Below are positions 1 to 8,708 of a stretch of 13,713 nucleotides of DNA, piece after piece. Made by a program: the position numbers and the translations under genes. The first letter of the stretch is position 1. Each line of letters begins with the position of its first letter. The notes under the pieces are model-generated. The model was not told the DNA's origin and did no database searches. It saw nothing but the letters and a program-made list of their open reading frames with translations. Source of the DNA: Verrucomicrobiales bacterium (lineage in GTDB: Bacteria > Verrucomicrobiota > Verrucomicrobiia > Verrucomicrobiales > V1-33); the NCBI GenBank assembly GCA_023253575.1, contig JALRGB010000118.1:1-13713 (forward strand), written 5' to 3'.

Positions 1-710
1 GAAGGCCAGCAGCAGGCCTCCGGTTCGCCGGCTCATTGGTCCGCCCCGTGACATCTCCGGTGTCTACCGCTGCCGCGGCCGTCTGACAAGCGCGCAGCGC
101 ACCGCCATCGGGGCCGGGAAGCGGCCGCGACCCTCCACTTGTTTGAAGGAGGAACGGACAGGATTTTTTTGGTTGGCAGCGGCAATGACCGTGCTACAGA
201 AACGCGGCTTTCCGCCGCACTCCCATGACCTTCCGCTTCTGCTACCTCTCGCCAGTCCCTTGGTGCAGCCGGTCGGGTTGTGACCACCGGCGGCAGCGCA
301 GCCAAGAATGATTCAGCAGCAACTCATTTGGTGACAAGCGGTTCTCGCGTCCCGTGAAAGGCGGGATCCGCAAGCCCCGCCTCCGCGCCATCCCCCCCCA
401 CCCGGGCCCGGTGCGTGGCCTCAGCTGCGCCGTTTCCTTGGGGGCCAGACCGGCCGGGTCGGATTCGTGGTAATCAGGGCGGCTTGGGCGGCCGTCCCGG
501 ACGCTCTTCGGAGCGGATCAGCGGCACCGACGTCATCCGACGCGCGCTACCGGAAACCACCGCCGCTCTGTCTGCGGCCGAGGCCGGGGTCGGCCACCTG
601 TGATCCGCACGTCCGCAGACCTGCCGGCGCCCCCGCACCACGGTTTGCCGCTGCCCCCACCACAAAAACCAAAAAGCCCTGGCGCTGACACGCGACTCAA
701 ACTTGCAGGC
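1..710. other. GC-rich stretch without a supported gene
   Basis: I see no convincing coding region in these 710 bases. A plus-strand frame is open from the left edge to about 283 but reads as low-complexity, Arg/Pro-rich protein with no recognisable family, so it could be a gene tail or chance. A strong Shine-Dalgarno-like AAGGAGGA lies at 146-153, but the only start codon at a plausible distance is a TTG near 169 that gives about 19 codons. A 7-bp perfect hairpin (AGGCGGG 359-365 with CCCGCCT 376-382) has no T-run after it. The stretch may hold the promoter or leader of the polysaccharide genes that begin at 711, but no clear -35/-10 pair is visible. Confidence 0.4.
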
Positions 711-1757
711 ATGAAATCACTCCTCGTCACTGGCTCATCGGGATTGATCGGATCCGAAGTCAGTCTGCACTTCGCGTCCCGCGGTTGGAAAATCCATGGG
801 CTGGACAATAACCAACGCGCTGTTTTCTTGGGTCCGCTGGGGGATACTCGCTGGAACCAGCGGCGCCTCACCGAGACGCTCGGCTCCGCCTTCAATCACC
901 ATGAACTCGACATCCGGGACCGCGCCGGTGTCCTGCGGTTGCTCGCCGAACTTCGACCTGACGCCATCGTCCATACCGCCGCCCAACCATCCCATGATCG
1001 CGCGGCCGCCATTCCTTTCGATGATTTCGACACAAACGCGGTCGGCACGCTCAACCTGCTGGAGTGCGCCCGTCAGGCGTGTCCCGAGTCGCCGTTTGTC
1101 CACCTGTCCACCAACAAGGTGTACGGCGACCGGCCAAATACCATTGCCCTGGTCGAACGCGATACCCGCTGGGATTACGCGGACCCCGCCTTCGCTGACG
1201 GTATTGCGGAGGATTTTCCCATCGACCAGTCGAAGCACTCACTCTTCGGCGCGTCGAAAGTGGCGGCTGACATCCTGGTGCAGGAATATGGCCGGTATTT
1301 TGGCATGCCCACCTGCTGCCTGCGCGGCGGCTGCCTGACCGGCCCGTACCATTCGGGCGTCGAATTGCACGGATTTCTTTCGTATTTGGTGAAGTGCAAC
1401 CTGGAAGACACCGAATACACCATTTTCGGTTACAAGGGCAAACAGGTTCGTGACAACATCCATTCACAGGATGTGGCCCGCTTCATTGCCGCATTCATTG
1501 ACTCCCCGCGCTCCGGCGAGGTCTACAACATCGGGGGCGGACGGGAAAACTCATGCTCCATTCTCGAGGCTTTTGCCATGGTTGCGGAATGCACTGGCCG
1601 CCCTCAGCGCTACCGCTACACCGACGAAGCCCGCATCGGCGACCACATCTGTTACCTCTCCAACCTCGGTAAAATGCGCTCCCACTATCCAGGATGGGAC
1701 CTCCGGATCAGTCTGAGGGAAACCATCGGCCAGATCGTCAGTCACTGGACATCATAA
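711..1757 (+). CDS. NAD-dependent epimerase/dehydratase, CDP-paratose 2-epimerase-like
   Basis: The 348-residue product is an extended short-chain dehydrogenase (SDR), the usual length for nucleotide-sugar epimerases. The Rossmann motif TGSSGLIG is at residues 7-14 and the substrate-side motif HLSTNKVYGD at 131-140; the STNKVYGD form is typical of CDP-paratose/tyvelose epimerase-like proteins. The family epimerises or dehydrates an NDP-sugar in the cytoplasm to supply a modified sugar for glycan assembly. I chose ATG 711 rather than the upstream GTG near 600 because the Rossmann strand starts directly at MKSLLVTG and the upstream residues are low complexity. The catalytic YxxxK appears as FGASK (Phe179, Lys183), so the usual Tyr is Phe. 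One base separates its stop from the next gene, which suggests co-translation. The exact substrate cannot be read from sequence. Confidence 0.88.
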   Translation: MKSLLVTGSSGLIGSEVSLHFASRGWKIHGLDNNQRAVFLGPLGDTRWNQRRLTETLGSAFNHHELDIRDRAGVLRLLAELRPDAIVHTAAQPSHDRAAAIPFDDFDTNAVGTLNLLECARQACPESPFVHLSTNKVYGDRPNTIALVERDTRWDYADPAFADGIAEDFPIDQSKHSLFGASKVAADILVQEYGRYFGMPTCCLRGGCLTGPYHSGVELHGFLSYLVKCNLEDTEYTIFGYKGKQVRDNIHSQDVARFIAAFIDSPRSGEVYNIGGGRENSCSILEAFAMVAECTGRPQRYRYTDEARIGDHICYLSNLGKMRSHYPGWDLRISLRETIGQIVSHWTS

Positions 1758-1758
1758 A

Positions 1759-2958
1759 ATGAGCCCCGACGCCGCCACCTGCACCCTCGTCAACCGCTTT
1801 TATCCTCCCAATCCCAGTATCACCGGCCACGCCGCAGCCGAGCTGGCCGGCTTTCTCTCGGCCGCCGGTATTCGGGTCACTTCGGTATCCGTAGACGGTC
1901 GCTACTCCGGGGGCGTGTCCGGCAGTGATGGCAGCAGCCATGGTGGCGGTGAAGTCGCCCGTGTCGGTCTGCCCGCCGTCTGCGAAAGCAGGCGCGCCCT
2001 GCCGCGACTGGCCGGTGCCTTGGTGGAGGGCTGGGCTCTGGCACGCACTCTCGACCGCGGCGTAGTTATCGGTCTGACTGATCCCCCGCTGCTCAACTGG
2101 TGGTTGGCCCGCCACTGCGCCCGAAAAAAAATCCCATGGATCTGCTGGTCCATGGATCTGTACCCGGACGCTTTTGCCTCGGCGGGCCTCATTTCCCGGG
2201 ACCATTTTATCTACCGCGGCATCTACGACCGCCTGCGCCGACAACCTCCCCAGCATCTCATCGCCCTGGGCCGGGGCCAGGCGGCCTACCTGCGCCAGTC
2301 TCCGGGGTGGAACGTTCCAACCACCATCCTTCCGTGCGGCATCCACAGCGAGACGCGCGCCCCCGAACCGCCCGCATGGCATCCGGGACCGCAGAAAATC
2401 GTTCTCGGCTACCTCGGTAACATCGGCCAGGCCCACGATCCGCAATTCGTCTCGTCCGTCATGCGAGCTCTGAATCCCGAAAAGCACCTCTTGGTGCTTT
2501 CCACCTATGGCGCACACACCTCGCGCCTGCTTCAAGAGGCCTCGCACCACCACGCCGTAAAAATCGTCGATCACGTCCCGCGTCACGGGCTCGGATGGAT
2601 CGACATTCATCTCGTCTCACTGGATCCGGGCTGGGATCACGTCTGCGTGCCCTCCAAGGCTGTCAGCGCGGTCTGCTCCGGCGCCGCATTGCTCGGCTGC
2701 CTGACCGACGGCAATGACACCTGGCAGCAACTCGGCCGCGCCGGCTGGCGCATCAGCCCCACTTCCGACCTCGACTCCGCCGTCCGGGAATGGATCCGGT
2801 CCCTCTCACCCGAAGATCTCGCCGCCCGCAAGCGCGAGGCGGAATCCCTCGCCCTCCACCTCCGCCGGCAACGCGATCACGCCTTCGCCGAAATCGAAGC
2901 CGCCGTCAGAAACCTCAGCCGAGCACACCGGACGCCCCGGACGCCCGTCGCCGCCTGA
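1759..2958 (+). CDS. Glycosyltransferase, GT4/WbuB-like
   Basis: The 399-residue protein resembles WbuB-type GT-B glycosyltransferases, which add a sugar to a lipid-linked oligosaccharide at the inner face of the membrane. Near residues 13-45 it has the N-terminal pattern RFYPPNPSITGHAAAELAGF followed by a strand of the kind seen at the start of WbuB-like domains. There is a mid-region DPPLLNWWLA near 110, a second Rossmann start IVLGYLGNIGQAHD near 214, and a nucleotide-sugar-side region VCVPSKAVSAVCSGAALLGC near 296, matching the PSK-type motif of the WbuB group rather than a classic E-x7-E. The start ATG is one base after the epimerase stop, so the two are probably one transcription and translation unit. 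Donor and acceptor sugars are unknown. Confidence 0.85.
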   Translation: MSPDAATCTLVNRFYPPNPSITGHAAAELAGFLSAAGIRVTSVSVDGRYSGGVSGSDGSSHGGGEVARVGLPAVCESRRALPRLAGALVEGWALARTLDRGVVIGLTDPPLLNWWLARHCARKKIPWICWSMDLYPDAFASAGLISRDHFIYRGIYDRLRRQPPQHLIALGRGQAAYLRQSPGWNVPTTILPCGIHSETRAPEPPAWHPGPQKIVLGYLGNIGQAHDPQFVSSVMRALNPEKHLLVLSTYGAHTSRLLQEASHHHAVKIVDHVPRHGLGWIDIHLVSLDPGWDHVCVPSKAVSAVCSGAALLGCLTDGNDTWQQLGRAGWRISPTSDLDSAVREWIRSLSPEDLAARKREAESLALHLRRQRDHAFAEIEAAVRNLSRAHRTPRTPVAA

Positions 2959-3271
2959 GCGTGGCGTGGCTGGGGAAGCTCTGACGGGGCGCGGGACACC
3001 GTCCCAGCCGCCTCACGGCAGCCGGACAGAAGCTCCGCCGGCTGACCGCGATAACCAGATCGGGCGCCACCACGGCACTCCCACCTGACACCGGATACCG
3101 ATCCTCTGGTCTTGCCCGCATTTCCATCCCCGGTGAGCCTCGACAACCGGTTGCGGGTGCTTTCCGGAGAACGAGTTGTCTTCATGTCCCGGGCACTGTG
3201 TGAGTGGTTACAGAGTGCGGGAAATAAGCCGGCTCCACGCGCCCGTAATCCGTGCTCCCTCCGTATTGTCC
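2959..3271. other. Intergenic stretch between two glycosyltransferase genes
   Basis: These 313 bases hold no supported gene. A small hairpin, GGGAC (2993-2997) with GTCCC (3001-3005), and a 6-bp pair AGCCGG/CCGGCT around 3020-3040 could be weak terminator or processing structures, but neither has a T-run. The reading frame of the next gene is open upstream to about 3176, but the residues encoded there do not look like a glycosyltransferase N-terminus. Confidence 0.4.
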
Positions 3272-4438
3272 ATGAAAGCGGCTTTTCTAACCGCCTCCGC
3301 CTCGCGGAAGGCCGGGGGACTATTCTGGTCGGTGCGTGCCGCCGCCTCCCATCTGCGCATGCTGGATTGGGACCTCCAGGTTTTTGCGGCGGTCGATGAA
3401 TATACCAAGACGGATCGTGCGGCCTGGCAAGGCATCCCGCTGCATCTGTTCCCGACCCGGGGGCCGGAAGCTTTCGGTTGGATGCCGGGACTGGCCGGCG
3501 CGCTGAGCGAGGCCCAGCCGGATCTGGTGCACACCCACGGAATCTGGATGTATCCTTCCCTGGCCGCCTGCTCCTGGGGAACCGCCCACCGCAAACCCTG
3601 GATGGTCTCCCCCAGGGGGATGCTTGATCCGTGGGCAATAAGACGTTCCGCGTGGAAAAAACGCCTGGCCGGCCGGCTCTATGAAAACCGCCATCTGCGC
3701 GGAGCCTCCTGTCTGCAGGCCCTGTGCCCGGCGGAGGCCGAGGCCTTCCGCGAGTGCGGCCTGCGCAATCCGATCGCCATCATTCCCAATGGCGTGGACC
3801 TTCCGGACCCGGTGTCACAGCCGGATCCGCCGTCGTGGGCCCACCTCGTTCCGTCCGGCTCCCGCACCCTGCTTTTCCTCGGCCGTCTGCACCCGAAAAA
3901 AGGGTTGGTTCCCCTGCTGCACGCCTGGAGCTGTCAGCCGCAGCGGCGCTCAGAGCCATGGATCCTCGTGATCGCGGGGTGGGACCAGGGTGGCCACCGC
4001 GCCGAACTCGGGCGGCTGGCGGCATCACTGGGCATCAGCGGTTCCGTCCGGTTCGTCGGACCGCAATTCGGCACCGAAAAAATCGCCGCCCTGCGCTTCG
4101 TCGACGCCTTTGTGCTCCCTTCGTTCAGCGAAGGACTGCCGATGGCGGTGCTGGAGGCCTGGTCGTACGGGCTGCCGGTCCTGATGACTCCCCATTGCCA
4201 TCTTCCGGAGGGATCCGCGGCCGGTGCCGCCCTTGAGGCGGAACCCGAAGCCGGAAGTCTCATCCACGCGTTGGATTCCTTGTGCCGTATGGATCCGGGC
4301 GACCGCCGGCGCATGGGGGAGCGCGGTCGCGCCCTCGTCGCATCCCGCTTCACCTGGACCGAGGTCGCCCGCCATCTGTCCGATGTCTACCGCTGGGTCC
4401 TGGGACGGGGGGATCGCCCTGCCTCGGTGATGCCGTGA
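3272..4438 (+). CDS. Glycosyltransferase family 4 (GT-B fold)
   Basis: The 388-residue protein has the full layout of a retaining GT4 enzyme. The N-terminal domain carries VHTHGIWMYP (86-95) and VSPRGMLDPWAIRRSAWKK (112-130), a signature of exopolysaccharide GT4 proteins. The linker is IPNGVDLP (171-178). The C-terminal nucleotide-binding domain starts with LLFLGRLHPKKG (200-211). The E-x7-E donor motif is SEGLPMAVLEAWSYG, with Glu287 and Glu295. It should transfer a sugar from an NDP donor to a growing lipid-linked repeat unit on the cytoplasmic side of the membrane. I chose ATG 3272 because MKAAFLTASASRKAGGLFWS is the expected first beta-strand and glycine loop; the longer TTG start at 3176 adds unrelated residues. 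It is convergent with the minus-strand flippase gene, with 24 bases between the two stops. Confidence 0.92.
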   Translation: MKAAFLTASASRKAGGLFWSVRAAASHLRMLDWDLQVFAAVDEYTKTDRAAWQGIPLHLFPTRGPEAFGWMPGLAGALSEAQPDLVHTHGIWMYPSLAACSWGTAHRKPWMVSPRGMLDPWAIRRSAWKKRLAGRLYENRHLRGASCLQALCPAEAEAFRECGLRNPIAIIPNGVDLPDPVSQPDPPSWAHLVPSGSRTLLFLGRLHPKKGLVPLLHAWSCQPQRRSEPWILVIAGWDQGGHRAELGRLAASLGISGSVRFVGPQFGTEKIAALRFVDAFVLPSFSEGLPMAVLEAWSYGLPVLMTPHCHLPEGSAAGAALEAEPEAGSLIHALDSLCRMDPGDRRRMGERGRALVASRFTWTEVARHLSDVYRWVLGRGDRPASVMP

Positions 4439-4462
4439 TTCGGACGGCCGCGGGCCGGCAGT

Positions 4463-5809
4463 TCAATTCCTTTTCCGCAACGCCGGCAGAGTCCGGATAC
4501 CGAGACGCTGCCGCACATAAAAACACAGTGTGATCATTTGGAAAGACAAAGTCACCGACGAAGCCACGGCCGCTCCGCTGACGCCCAGCCGCGGAATCAG
4601 GACCAGATTCAGCACCACATTGAGGACGGCGGAAAGAATCGACCCCCGGAGGATGTCTTTTTCATGACCGGTCATGTTGAGCAGCACCCCGACCGATCCC
4701 GTCGCCACATTGACCAGCTGCCCGGCCGCCATAATGGCCAGCGCCACCGATCCTTCCCGGTACACCGGCCCGAACAGAAGAGCCAGCACCGCGCCCCCGG
4801 ACACCAGCAACACCATGACCACCGGCACCGCCAAGGCCAGCATCAGCCACCCGGTCCGCGTGACCAGTTTCTGCAGCCTCACCCGGTCGCCTTCGGCATG
4901 AAATTTCGCGAAATAAGGAGCGACTACCATGTTGACGGCTTGCAGGCCGAAAGCCACCAGACCTGCCACGGACACAGCCGCGCGGTAAATGCCCACCTGC
5001 TCGGAAGGCAGCAGCCAGCCCAGCATGAGGATGTCCGTCTGGCTCTTGAGCACACCCACTCCGGAGATCAGACTCAGCGGAAGAACCGCCTGCCACCACG
5101 CCCGTTTCTCATAGACGGGAGGCGGGCCGGCGCGCAGGGGGGCGGGGCGGGCGCGCCAGAGCAGGATCGCCCCAACCGCGAAGACGAGGCAAGCGGTACC
5201 GCAGTAAAATCCCATGGCCCCGACCGGCGTCAGCCGGCCGGGAGCCGCATTGAGAAAGATGGTCAGGACCAGCGCATACACCAGCGGCCTGAGAATCTGT
5301 TCGGGCAGCTGACCGGCCACCAGCCTTTTCAAGCCCTGCAACGCCGACCCGCGCAGCGTGCCGAGGGCGACCACCGGCGTCATCAGCAGGGCGATCAGCA
5401 TGGTCTGGGTATGGACCGGATTGAGCTGCTCTCGCAGGCACCAGCCGCCCGCCACCGCCAGCCCCACCACGACCAGCGAGGCGCCCAACGCCACCAGTGA
5501 CGCCCACCGCCAGAGGCCGCGCATCAGCCCCCATTGCCCGGTCGCCTGAGCCTTCGCCGTTTCACGGACGACCAAAGCCGGCAGGCCCACCTGCGCCGGC
5601 AGCGCCAGCACCGAGACGATCGCCATCACATGGGTGTAAACGCCGTAGTTGTCCGGCCCCAGCCCACGCGCCAGCAGAATGGCCACCCACATCCCGAGCA
5701 GGGTGCTGACGGCTTTGATGACCAGGCTGGCCGCGCCGCCCTTCAGCAGCACCGCCTGCAATCCGCGACCGGTAAGGGCCCCGCGGACAACATTCACGAC
5801 ACGTGTCAT
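4463..5809 (-). CDS. Wzx-type polysaccharide flippase (MOP superfamily)
   Basis: The 448-residue product is a multi-spanning membrane protein with about 12 to 14 hydrophobic stretches, as expected for the polysaccharide-transport branch of the MOP/MATE superfamily. LLARGLGPDNYGVY (residues ~45-58) and QTDILMLGWLLPSEQVGIYRAA in the middle are hallmark positions of Wzx-like flippases. Its role would be to flip undecaprenyl-linked repeat units from the cytoplasmic to the periplasmic face. The frame stays open upstream to 6580, but that part is antisense to the sulfotransferase gene and not family-like, so I start at the ATG at 5809 (MTRVVNVVRGALTGRG); a weak GGGA lies just upstream. It is the only minus-strand gene in the cluster, divergent from the sulfotransferase and convergent with the GT4 gene. 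Confidence 0.9.
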   Translation of the reverse strand: MTRVVNVVRGALTGRGLQAVLLKGGAASLVIKAVSTLLGMWVAILLARGLGPDNYGVYTHVMAIVSVLALPAQVGLPALVVRETAKAQATGQWGLMRGLWRWASLVALGASLVVVGLAVAGGWCLREQLNPVHTQTMLIALLMTPVVALGTLRGSALQGLKRLVAGQLPEQILRPLVYALVLTIFLNAAPGRLTPVGAMGFYCGTACLVFAVGAILLWRARPAPLRAGPPPVYEKRAWWQAVLPLSLISGVGVLKSQTDILMLGWLLPSEQVGIYRAAVSVAGLVAFGLQAVNMVVAPYFAKFHAEGDRVRLQKLVTRTGWLMLALAVPVVMVLLVSGGAVLALLFGPVYREGSVALAIMAAGQLVNVATGSVGVLLNMTGHEKDILRGSILSAVLNVVLNLVLIPRLGVSGAAVASSVTLSFQMITLCFYVRQRLGIRTLPALRKRN

Positions 5810-6016
5810 AGAGGAATCCCGAACAAAGCTCAGCCTCCGAGCGCCGGATCCGGTCCCGGCCGCGGCCAGGCACGCCACGGACGACGGCCACCGATGGAGC
5901 CTTTCAATTGGTTCGGAGAGTGCGGTCGTCACCATAAAAATCAAACAGCAAACACCGGGTCCACCAAGCCGTCCCTCACGCTTTGACCGGCGGCATATCG
6001 AAGGCGGCAATCTGCC
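5810..6016. promoter_or_regulatory. Divergent intergenic region, likely holding promoters both ways
   Basis: These 207 bases separate the divergent flippase and sulfotransferase genes, so transcription must start in or near here in at least one direction. There is a slightly AT-richer patch around 5932-5955. I see no clear -10/-35 pair or operator palindrome. The assignment rests on gene orientation only. Confidence 0.35.
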
Positions 6017-6802
6017 ATGATCTCTCTTCAACTCAGAAAAAACGGTTTTCTGGCCGCCACCCTCGACGGTGGCACGGCACTGTTGGAGCGCACCCCCACG
6101 CTCCTGCGGCGGGCCTGCTACCGGGCTTACAAAAGCAATCCGTGGCACCCATGGAATATCCAACACCGGGCAATATTCATAGGAGTGCCCAAGACAGCCG
6201 GCAACGCCGTGATCAAGGTACTCGGGTGCCCGGGCGGCTGGCATGCGACCATCGACCATTATGCGGCCTTTGATCCGGCGCGCACCGCGGCCTTCTTCAC
6301 CTTCGCGTTCGTGCGCAACCCATGGGACCGCCTCGTTTCCTCCTTCCATTATGTCAGACGATATCAGGCTCCCGAGGCGGTGGCGTGGGCCCGGAGCTGG
6401 CTCAGACCCTATGCGGATTTCCAGTCCTTTCTCACCGCCCTGAACCAGAACCGGCGCCTCCGAACGGCTGTCCTGGGCTACCCGATGTTCCGCGTCCAGA
6501 GCCGCTTCGTGTGCGTGAACGACGCCCCGGCGGTCGCGTACATCGGACGGTTCGAACACCTGGAAGAAGACCTCGCCCACATCTGCTCGGTGCTGGGGCT
6601 GACGTGGCAGAAGCCTCCCCGGGTCAATACTTCGCCCCGTGGCGATTACCGGGACTATTACCTCACCGACCGTCAGATCGACTTTGTGGCTTCACTTTAC
6701 GCCGCGGACGTGGCCCGCTTCGGATTCCGCTTCGACAGCACAGCCACCCTGAACATCGGAACGCTCAAACCTTTCCCGGAATCGGATCATTCGCCCTCCT
6801 GA
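6017..6802 (+). CDS. PAPS-dependent carbohydrate sulfotransferase (Sulfotransfer_2-like)
   Basis: The 261-residue protein has the two PAPS-binding signatures of carbohydrate sulfotransferases. The 5'-phosphosulfate loop is IFIGVPKTAGNAV (about 53-65, Lys59). The 3'-phosphate-binding segment is FAFVRNPWDRLVSSFHY (96-112, with Arg100 and Ser108). The C-terminal half has IGRFEHLEEDLAHICSVLGL and a final LYAADVARFGFRF, both usual in this family. It would move sulfate from PAPS to a hydroxyl of the cluster's glycan. No signal peptide is seen, so it probably acts in the cytoplasm on the lipid-linked unit before flipping. ATG 6017 is the first start after the divergent region; no clear ribosome site is visible. 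Length is normal for the family. Confidence 0.87.
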   Translation: MISLQLRKNGFLAATLDGGTALLERTPTLLRRACYRAYKSNPWHPWNIQHRAIFIGVPKTAGNAVIKVLGCPGGWHATIDHYAAFDPARTAAFFTFAFVRNPWDRLVSSFHYVRRYQAPEAVAWARSWLRPYADFQSFLTALNQNRRLRTAVLGYPMFRVQSRFVCVNDAPAVAYIGRFEHLEEDLAHICSVLGLTWQKPPRVNTSPRGDYRDYYLTDRQIDFVASLYAADVARFGFRFDSTATLNIGTLKPFPESDHSPS

Positions 6803-6816
6803 GGCGGAACAAACGA

Positions 6817-6840
6817 TGTCCTGCTCTCAGCATCAGGACA
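6817..6840. other. Perfect 7-bp inverted repeat between two genes
   Basis: TGTCCTG (6817-6823) is followed after a 10-base loop by its exact reverse complement CAGGACA (6834-6840), 14 bases after the sulfotransferase stop. It could act as a transcript-end or processing hairpin. There is no T-run, so it is not a standard intrinsic terminator. Confidence 0.35.
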
Positions 6841-6893
6841 CTCCTTCGCCCCGGCATCCGTTTTACTGAAGATTCCCGCCCCATCCACCACTC

Positions 6894-8663
6894 GTGTACC
6901 TGCTGACGATCACCAGACCATCCGCCCCCCCGCTGCCATCCGCTTCCGATCTGGCACCGGGTTCCGTTGTCTCCCGCAGATGGAGGGCCGGGGGATGCGC
7001 GCTGACATTGCAGTGCCATCCCCATCTGCTGCCTTCCGACGCGCTCTGGCCGGAGAACCGAAGCCCCCTTGATTTTCATCTTGGCACCCAGCCCCGCTCC
7101 GCCGACCCGCTCCGCCCCGGCCCCTGGATCCGCGTGGAGGTTGATGGGGATGCCGGCCGGATCCGCCTCACCCGTGACCCCGCCGGCCTGATGGCGGCAT
7201 TCTTCGCGGAAATCCCCCACGGCTATATCATCAGCGACAGTGTTCCGGAAATCCTCCGGCACACCTCCGTATCACGCCTTGTCGATATCGAGGCCCTCAA
7301 TGAATACTGGTTTCTCGATTACTGCATCGCCCCGAAGACCATCTGGAAAGCCGTCCGCGCCGTGCCCAACGGGCATCTGGCGCAGCTGGACCTGAGGCCG
7401 CGGTCCCAGCCGGTGTACGAACAGTATTGGTTCCCCGGTCGAATCGCTCAGGAAGGGCCGCCGGTTTCGGCGGCCCAGGCCCCCGGCGTGTTGCGCGAGG
7501 TCGTGCTCCGCGAGACGCAACAGGCGATCAACGCCGCCCCCGGCGGCTTCGTGAATCTGCTGAGCGGCGGCATCGACTCCTCGGTAGTCCTCGCCGCCTG
7601 CCACGTGCTCGGGCGGCCGCCGGAACAGGCGATCACCTTCAAGGGGGTCGGAGAGGCGGATGAATCCGGGCTGGCCGCGATCACTGCCCGGCGCCTCGGC
7701 GTCCCCCTGACCATCGCCAGCGCTGATGCGGACGATGTGGTCGAGGATGCCTTTGAGGTCGCCCGCGTCTGGGGCCAGCCTTATGCCCATGGTTCGGTGC
7801 ACGCCATGCAGAACATGCTTCGCCAGGCTCCTGCAGGCCGGGCGGTTCTGACCGGCGATGGCGGCGGCGAAGCGTTCCTCGGCCCGCTCGCGCAACTTCC
7901 CCGGGGACGATGGTTGGCCGGACGGGTCTTCAGACTGATCCACGCCTTGCCGCGCACGCAGCGCCGGGCTTTCTACAGCCGGCTCGCCTCCCGATCGTTT
8001 CTCGTCCGCGGCGCCGCCTACGCCTTGGAAAAAACCGCGGCCCGCGACGAAGCACAGATGCACCTCCGAGATGGGCCGGTCACCGACTGGGAAAGCGAGG
8101 CCATCATCGCCCCGGAAAAGCACGGGTATTTCTCCAAACCCGCCATCGCCACCCGCCTGACCGAGCTGGCATCGCTGTCGCAGCTCTCCGGTGAATCACT
8201 CTTCGCAAAGAACCTCGCATTCTGTTGGGCCGCCGAAGGGGTTTACGCCAAAACATGGCGCCTGCTTGATGCCTCAGGAAGAGCCGGTTACGGGCCCCTG
8301 ACCGGCCCGCGGTATTACGAAGAAGTCAAACGTATCCCCATCGCCGAGCGCGGGACCCGCAAGCAGGCCCTGCGTGACGCCTTCGCCGACGTCCTGCCGG
8401 CCGAGGTGCTCCATGCTCCCAAACGCGGCCTGCGCCCGCTCAACCGTGAGCTGCTCGCCGCCCAAGCCGATGCCGGCATCTCTTGGATCACCGATAGAGG
8501 CAGCGAGACATGGGAGCGCCTGTTCGATTCCCGAACCGTCGCCTCATTCTGGAGGTCCCACCGTGACGGCCGTGTCTTCCGCAGCAACCTGCTCTACAAG
8601 GCCGTCATCTTCCGCGCCTGGTCCGATCTCTGGAAACCGATCCTGGAGGAACCAGGCCAGTGA
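6894..8663 (+). CDS. Asparagine-synthase-like amidotransferase, degenerate glutaminase domain
   Basis: The 589-residue protein has the two-domain layout of class B asparagine synthetases. The C-terminal synthetase half carries the ATP pyrophosphatase PP-loop NLLSGGIDSSVV (221-232) and GDGGGEAFLG near 320, where most family members have GDGGDELFGG, so the Asp is Gly but the Glu is kept. The N-terminal half (1 to ~200) resembles a class II glutamine amidotransferase fold (TRDPAGLMAAFFAE, then IWKAVRAVPNGHLAQLDL) but does not begin Met-Cys: no catalytic Cys2 is present. It therefore probably uses free ammonia or a partner glutaminase, or does another adenylate-forming ligation. In polysaccharide clusters such proteins are thought to amidate sugar carboxylates or attach amino acids. 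The start is GTG 6894; no Shine-Dalgarno is obvious and other starts are possible. Confidence 0.85.
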   Translation: MYLLTITRPSAPPLPSASDLAPGSVVSRRWRAGGCALTLQCHPHLLPSDALWPENRSPLDFHLGTQPRSADPLRPGPWIRVEVDGDAGRIRLTRDPAGLMAAFFAEIPHGYIISDSVPEILRHTSVSRLVDIEALNEYWFLDYCIAPKTIWKAVRAVPNGHLAQLDLRPRSQPVYEQYWFPGRIAQEGPPVSAAQAPGVLREVVLRETQQAINAAPGGFVNLLSGGIDSSVVLAACHVLGRPPEQAITFKGVGEADESGLAAITARRLGVPLTIASADADDVVEDAFEVARVWGQPYAHGSVHAMQNMLRQAPAGRAVLTGDGGGEAFLGPLAQLPRGRWLAGRVFRLIHALPRTQRRAFYSRLASRSFLVRGAAYALEKTAARDEAQMHLRDGPVTDWESEAIIAPEKHGYFSKPAIATRLTELASLSQLSGESLFAKNLAFCWAAEGVYAKTWRLLDASGRAGYGPLTGPRYYEEVKRIPIAERGTRKQALRDAFADVLPAEVLHAPKRGLRPLNRELLAAQADAGISWITDRGSETWERLFDSRTVASFWRSHRDGRVFRSNLLYKAVIFRAWSDLWKPILEEPGQ

Positions 8664-8708
8664 ACCGCCTCACGAAGCCGGAAGTCATCGCCCCGGACCA
8701 CCCCCGCC

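Noticed and set aside
146..153. Strong Shine-Dalgarno-like AAGGAGGA
   Set aside because: No start codon at a proper distance opens a frame longer than about 20 codons, so it does not mark a gene.
173..187. GTTGGCAGCGGCAAT, similar to the cassette cores at the right end
   Set aside because: There is no complementary left end or palindromic arm nearby, and it lies in the GC-rich piece from a different source, so the likeness is probably chance.
1738..2610. 290-codon minus-strand open frame
   Set aside because: It lies fully over the WbuB-like glycosyltransferase, whose protein has clear family motifs; the antisense product has none.
4538..5500. 320-codon plus-strand open frame
   Set aside because: It is the antisense of the flippase gene and encodes a His/Gln/Arg-rich low-complexity product, typical of a shadow frame.
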